Of a DNA stretch of 64,000 bases, positions 62,712-64,000 are shown in pieces. Position 1 is the first letter of the stretch. Every line of letters begins with the position of its first letter. The stretch covers positions 259,956 through 323,955 of the forward strand of contig NZ_SJSN01000002.1 of the NCBI RefSeq assembly GCF_004331675.1, in the 5' to 3' direction. The DNA is from Pedobacter frigidisoli. GTDB taxonomy: Bacteria > Bacteroidota > Bacteroidia > Sphingobacteriales > Sphingobacteriaceae. A program made the position numbers and the translations under genes. A model generated the notes under the pieces. That model was not told the DNA's origin. It worked only from the letters and a program-made list of their open reading frames with translations, and searched no databases.

Positions 62712-64000
62712 ATGAAGATGTTGAGCAATTTTAGGGTTTTAGTTTTTTTGATGGCGGCGTTGTCGGTATCTCGTCATTGCGAGGCGAAATCCGCCAACAC
62801 CGTCATTACGAGGCACAGCCTGTCCCGACCTTTCGGGAAAGCAATCTCATTTGCAGAATCAGACTGCTTCGGCTCGCTCAATCCCATCCTCGCAATAACG
62901 ACCGCTTTACCAAAACCGATTTCGGAACCCCGCACCAGAACCAATTTCAACAAAAACTGGAAATTCTTCCTCGGCGATGAATCTGGAGCGAAATCTAATG
63001 CATACCTGGATTCCAAATGGAGACTATTAACCTTACCACACGATTGGAGCATTGAGGGGAAATTCGATGAAAAAAATCCTGCCAAACCCGAGGGTGGAGG
63101 TTTGCCAACCGGAATTGGCTGGTACAGAAAAGAGTTTACAGCACCTCCAAATTATCAAAACCGATTAATAACCATTGAGTTTGATGGCGTTTATAAAAAT
63201 AGCGAAGTTTGGATTAACGGAAAATACTTAGGTAAACGTCCTTACGGTTATTCTTCATTTTCTTACGAGATAAGCAAATTTCTAAAAACAGGAAAAAATA
63301 TTATCGCTGTTAAAGTTGATAATTCTGCCCAACCAGATTCCCGTTGGTATTCTGGTTCAGGTATTTACAGGAACGTTTGGTTAACATCAACAGCAAAAGT
63401 GGCGGTTTCGAATTGGGGAACATTTGTAACTGCTGATTATGTTAAAGCAAATTCCTTTCATCCAAATGTACATCATCAACTTCCCTTTGATATTGCAGTT
63501 GTTAAGATTAAAACAAACTTGATTAATAAAACGGGTAAAATTCAGTCAGCAATTGTTGTTCAGAATATTTATGACCCGAAAGGGAAATTAGTTAAGAAAG
63601 ATGCTTTCACAATTAAGAAACTAGGTGCCGTAGAAGATTTAACGAATGAATTTTACGACATAAATAACCCAATGCTTTGGTCTATAGAAAATCCGTTTCA
63701 ATACAAATTAGTTACTCAAATTCTTCAAAATGGGAAAGTAATTGATAGTTATGAAACCAAATTCGGCGTTCGTTCTTTCGATTTTGATGCTGAAAAAGGA
63801 TTTTCACTAAATGGTAAGTCGATGAAAATTTTAGGCGTTTGCCTGCATCACGATTTAGGTGCTTTAGGTGCTGCCGTCAATGTTCGAGCAATGGAGCGCC
63901 AACTCGAAATCATGAAAGCTATGGGGGTAAATGCCATCCGAACTTCACACAATCCACCTGCGCCCGAGTTTTTAGACTTATGCGATAAAATGGGTTTCCT
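62712..64000 (+). CDS. GH2 glycosidase, truncated by window end, with an in-frame palindromic repeat behind its signal peptide
   Basis: The frame opens at ATG 62712, one base after the previous stop, and stays open to the window end (429 codons seen). Signal-like residues 1-20 (MKMLSNFRVLVFLMAALSVS) run straight into about 43 residues encoded by a family-B repeat (62772-62901), then TNFNKNWKFFLGD, LPHDWSIEGKF, GIGWYRKEF, VYKNSEVWINGKYLG and IRTSHNPPAPEFLDLC, the usual GH2 jelly roll, Ig-like domain and barrel entry. Catalytic residues lie beyond the window. No frameshift is needed. Beta-galactosidase or a related exo-activity is likely. Confidence 0.82.
   Translation, partial: MKMLSNFRVLVFLMAALSVSRHCEAKSANTVITRHSLSRPFGKAISFAESDCFGSLNPILAITTALPKPISEPRTRTNFNKNWKFFLGDESGAKSNAYLDSKWRLLTLPHDWSIEGKFDEKNPAKPEGGGLPTGIGWYRKEFTAPPNYQNRLITIEFDGVYKNSEVWINGKYLGKRPYGYSSFSYEISKFLKTGKNIIAVKVDNSAQPDSRWYSGSGIYRNVWLTSTAKVAVSNWGTFVTADYVKANSFHPNVHHQLPFDIAVVKIKTNLINKTGKIQSAIVVQNIYDPKGKLVKKDAFTIKKLGAVEDLTNEFYDINNPMLWSIENPFQYKLVTQILQNGKVIDSYETKFGVRSFDFDAEKGFSLNGKSMKILGVCLHHDLGALGAAVNVRAMERQLEIMKAMGVNAIRTSHNPPAPEFLDLCDKMGF
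62772..62901 (+). repeat. Family-B repeat (partial copy plus full copy) inside the GH2 coding sequence
   Basis: A truncated left arm CGTCATTGCGAGGCGAAATC at 62772-62791, then a full element: CGTCATTACGAGGCACAG at 62801, an internal TCCCGACCTTTCGGGA hairpin, GCAATCTCATTTGCAGAATC, CTTCGGCTCGCTCAATCCC, and a right arm TCCTCGCAATAACGA. It contains no stop codon in the GH2 frame. Confidence 0.85.

Noticed and set aside
62777..62980. 67-codon frame across the start of the last GH2 gene
   Set aside because: It lies in a different frame from the GH2 protein, is made mostly of repeat sequence and stops within the gene; the GH2 frame from 62712 explains the region.

Overview
The window looks like a Bacteroidota chromosome, most likely a Sphingobacteriaceae/Pedobacter-type soil or plant-associated organism. 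Evidence: a SusC/SusD pair, many secreted glycosidases with Sec or lipoprotein signals, A-rich leaders without clear Shine-Dalgarno sites, TAnnTTTG-type -7 boxes, DUF3826 proteins and low G+C. The genus is an inference; no rRNA or other phylogenetic marker is present. I saw no tRNA, rRNA or CRISPR.

Almost the whole window is one very large polysaccharide-utilization region for pectin, in particular rhamnogalacturonan (RG-I/RG-II type). Left edge (minus strand): a short-chain dehydrogenase and a fumarylacetoacetate-hydrolase-family protein, cut by the window edge, that resemble the last steps of non-phosphorylative deoxysugar catabolism. 1870-16762 (+): a tight run of a GH20/GH67-like glycosidase, an (alpha/alpha)6-barrel glycosidase, GH28, GH95, GH2 with a malectin-like domain, a sodium/solute symporter and a DapA-family aldolase. 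17010-17879 (-): an AraC regulator divergent from a DUF3826 gene. 19393-25488 (+): SusC, SusD and a surface lipoprotein, ended by a clear terminator. 25876-29164: two tandem PL1 pectate lyases. 29231-57430 (+): GIY-YIG nuclease, DUF6298 protein, GH140, GH43-like, beta-propeller protein, SGNH esterase, GH2, GH78, second DUF3826, sialidase-fold protein, alpha/beta-hydrolase esterase, TIM-barrel isomerase-like protein, beta-helix plus rhamnose-mutarotase fusion, Gfo/Idh/MocA, second symporter, GH78. 57800-58573 (-): IclR regulator, then divergent GH78, GH43-like and a GH2 running off the window.

How it would work (inference): PL1 and GH28 cut the galacturonan backbone; SusCD and the lipoprotein capture and import oligosaccharides; GH78, GH95, GH2, GH140, GH43-like enzymes and the esterases strip rhamnose, fucose/galactose, apiose and acetyl groups; symporters, aldolase, SDR and FAH proteins handle the released monosaccharides. 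AraC and IclR are the only regulators seen; there is no hybrid two-component sensor or ECF sigma/anti-sigma pair.

The most unusual layer is not the enzymes. From 29165 rightward, and hardly at all before, nearly every non-trivial gap holds REP/MITE-like inverted repeats of several families (A to F). One family-A element carries a GIY-YIG nuclease gene between its arms. At four genes (38944, 47027, 49437, 62712) such palindromes lie inside the open reading frame at the signal-peptide end, with the frame kept. Five family-A copies show compensatory changes in an inner stem, which points to selection on folded single-stranded nucleic acid.
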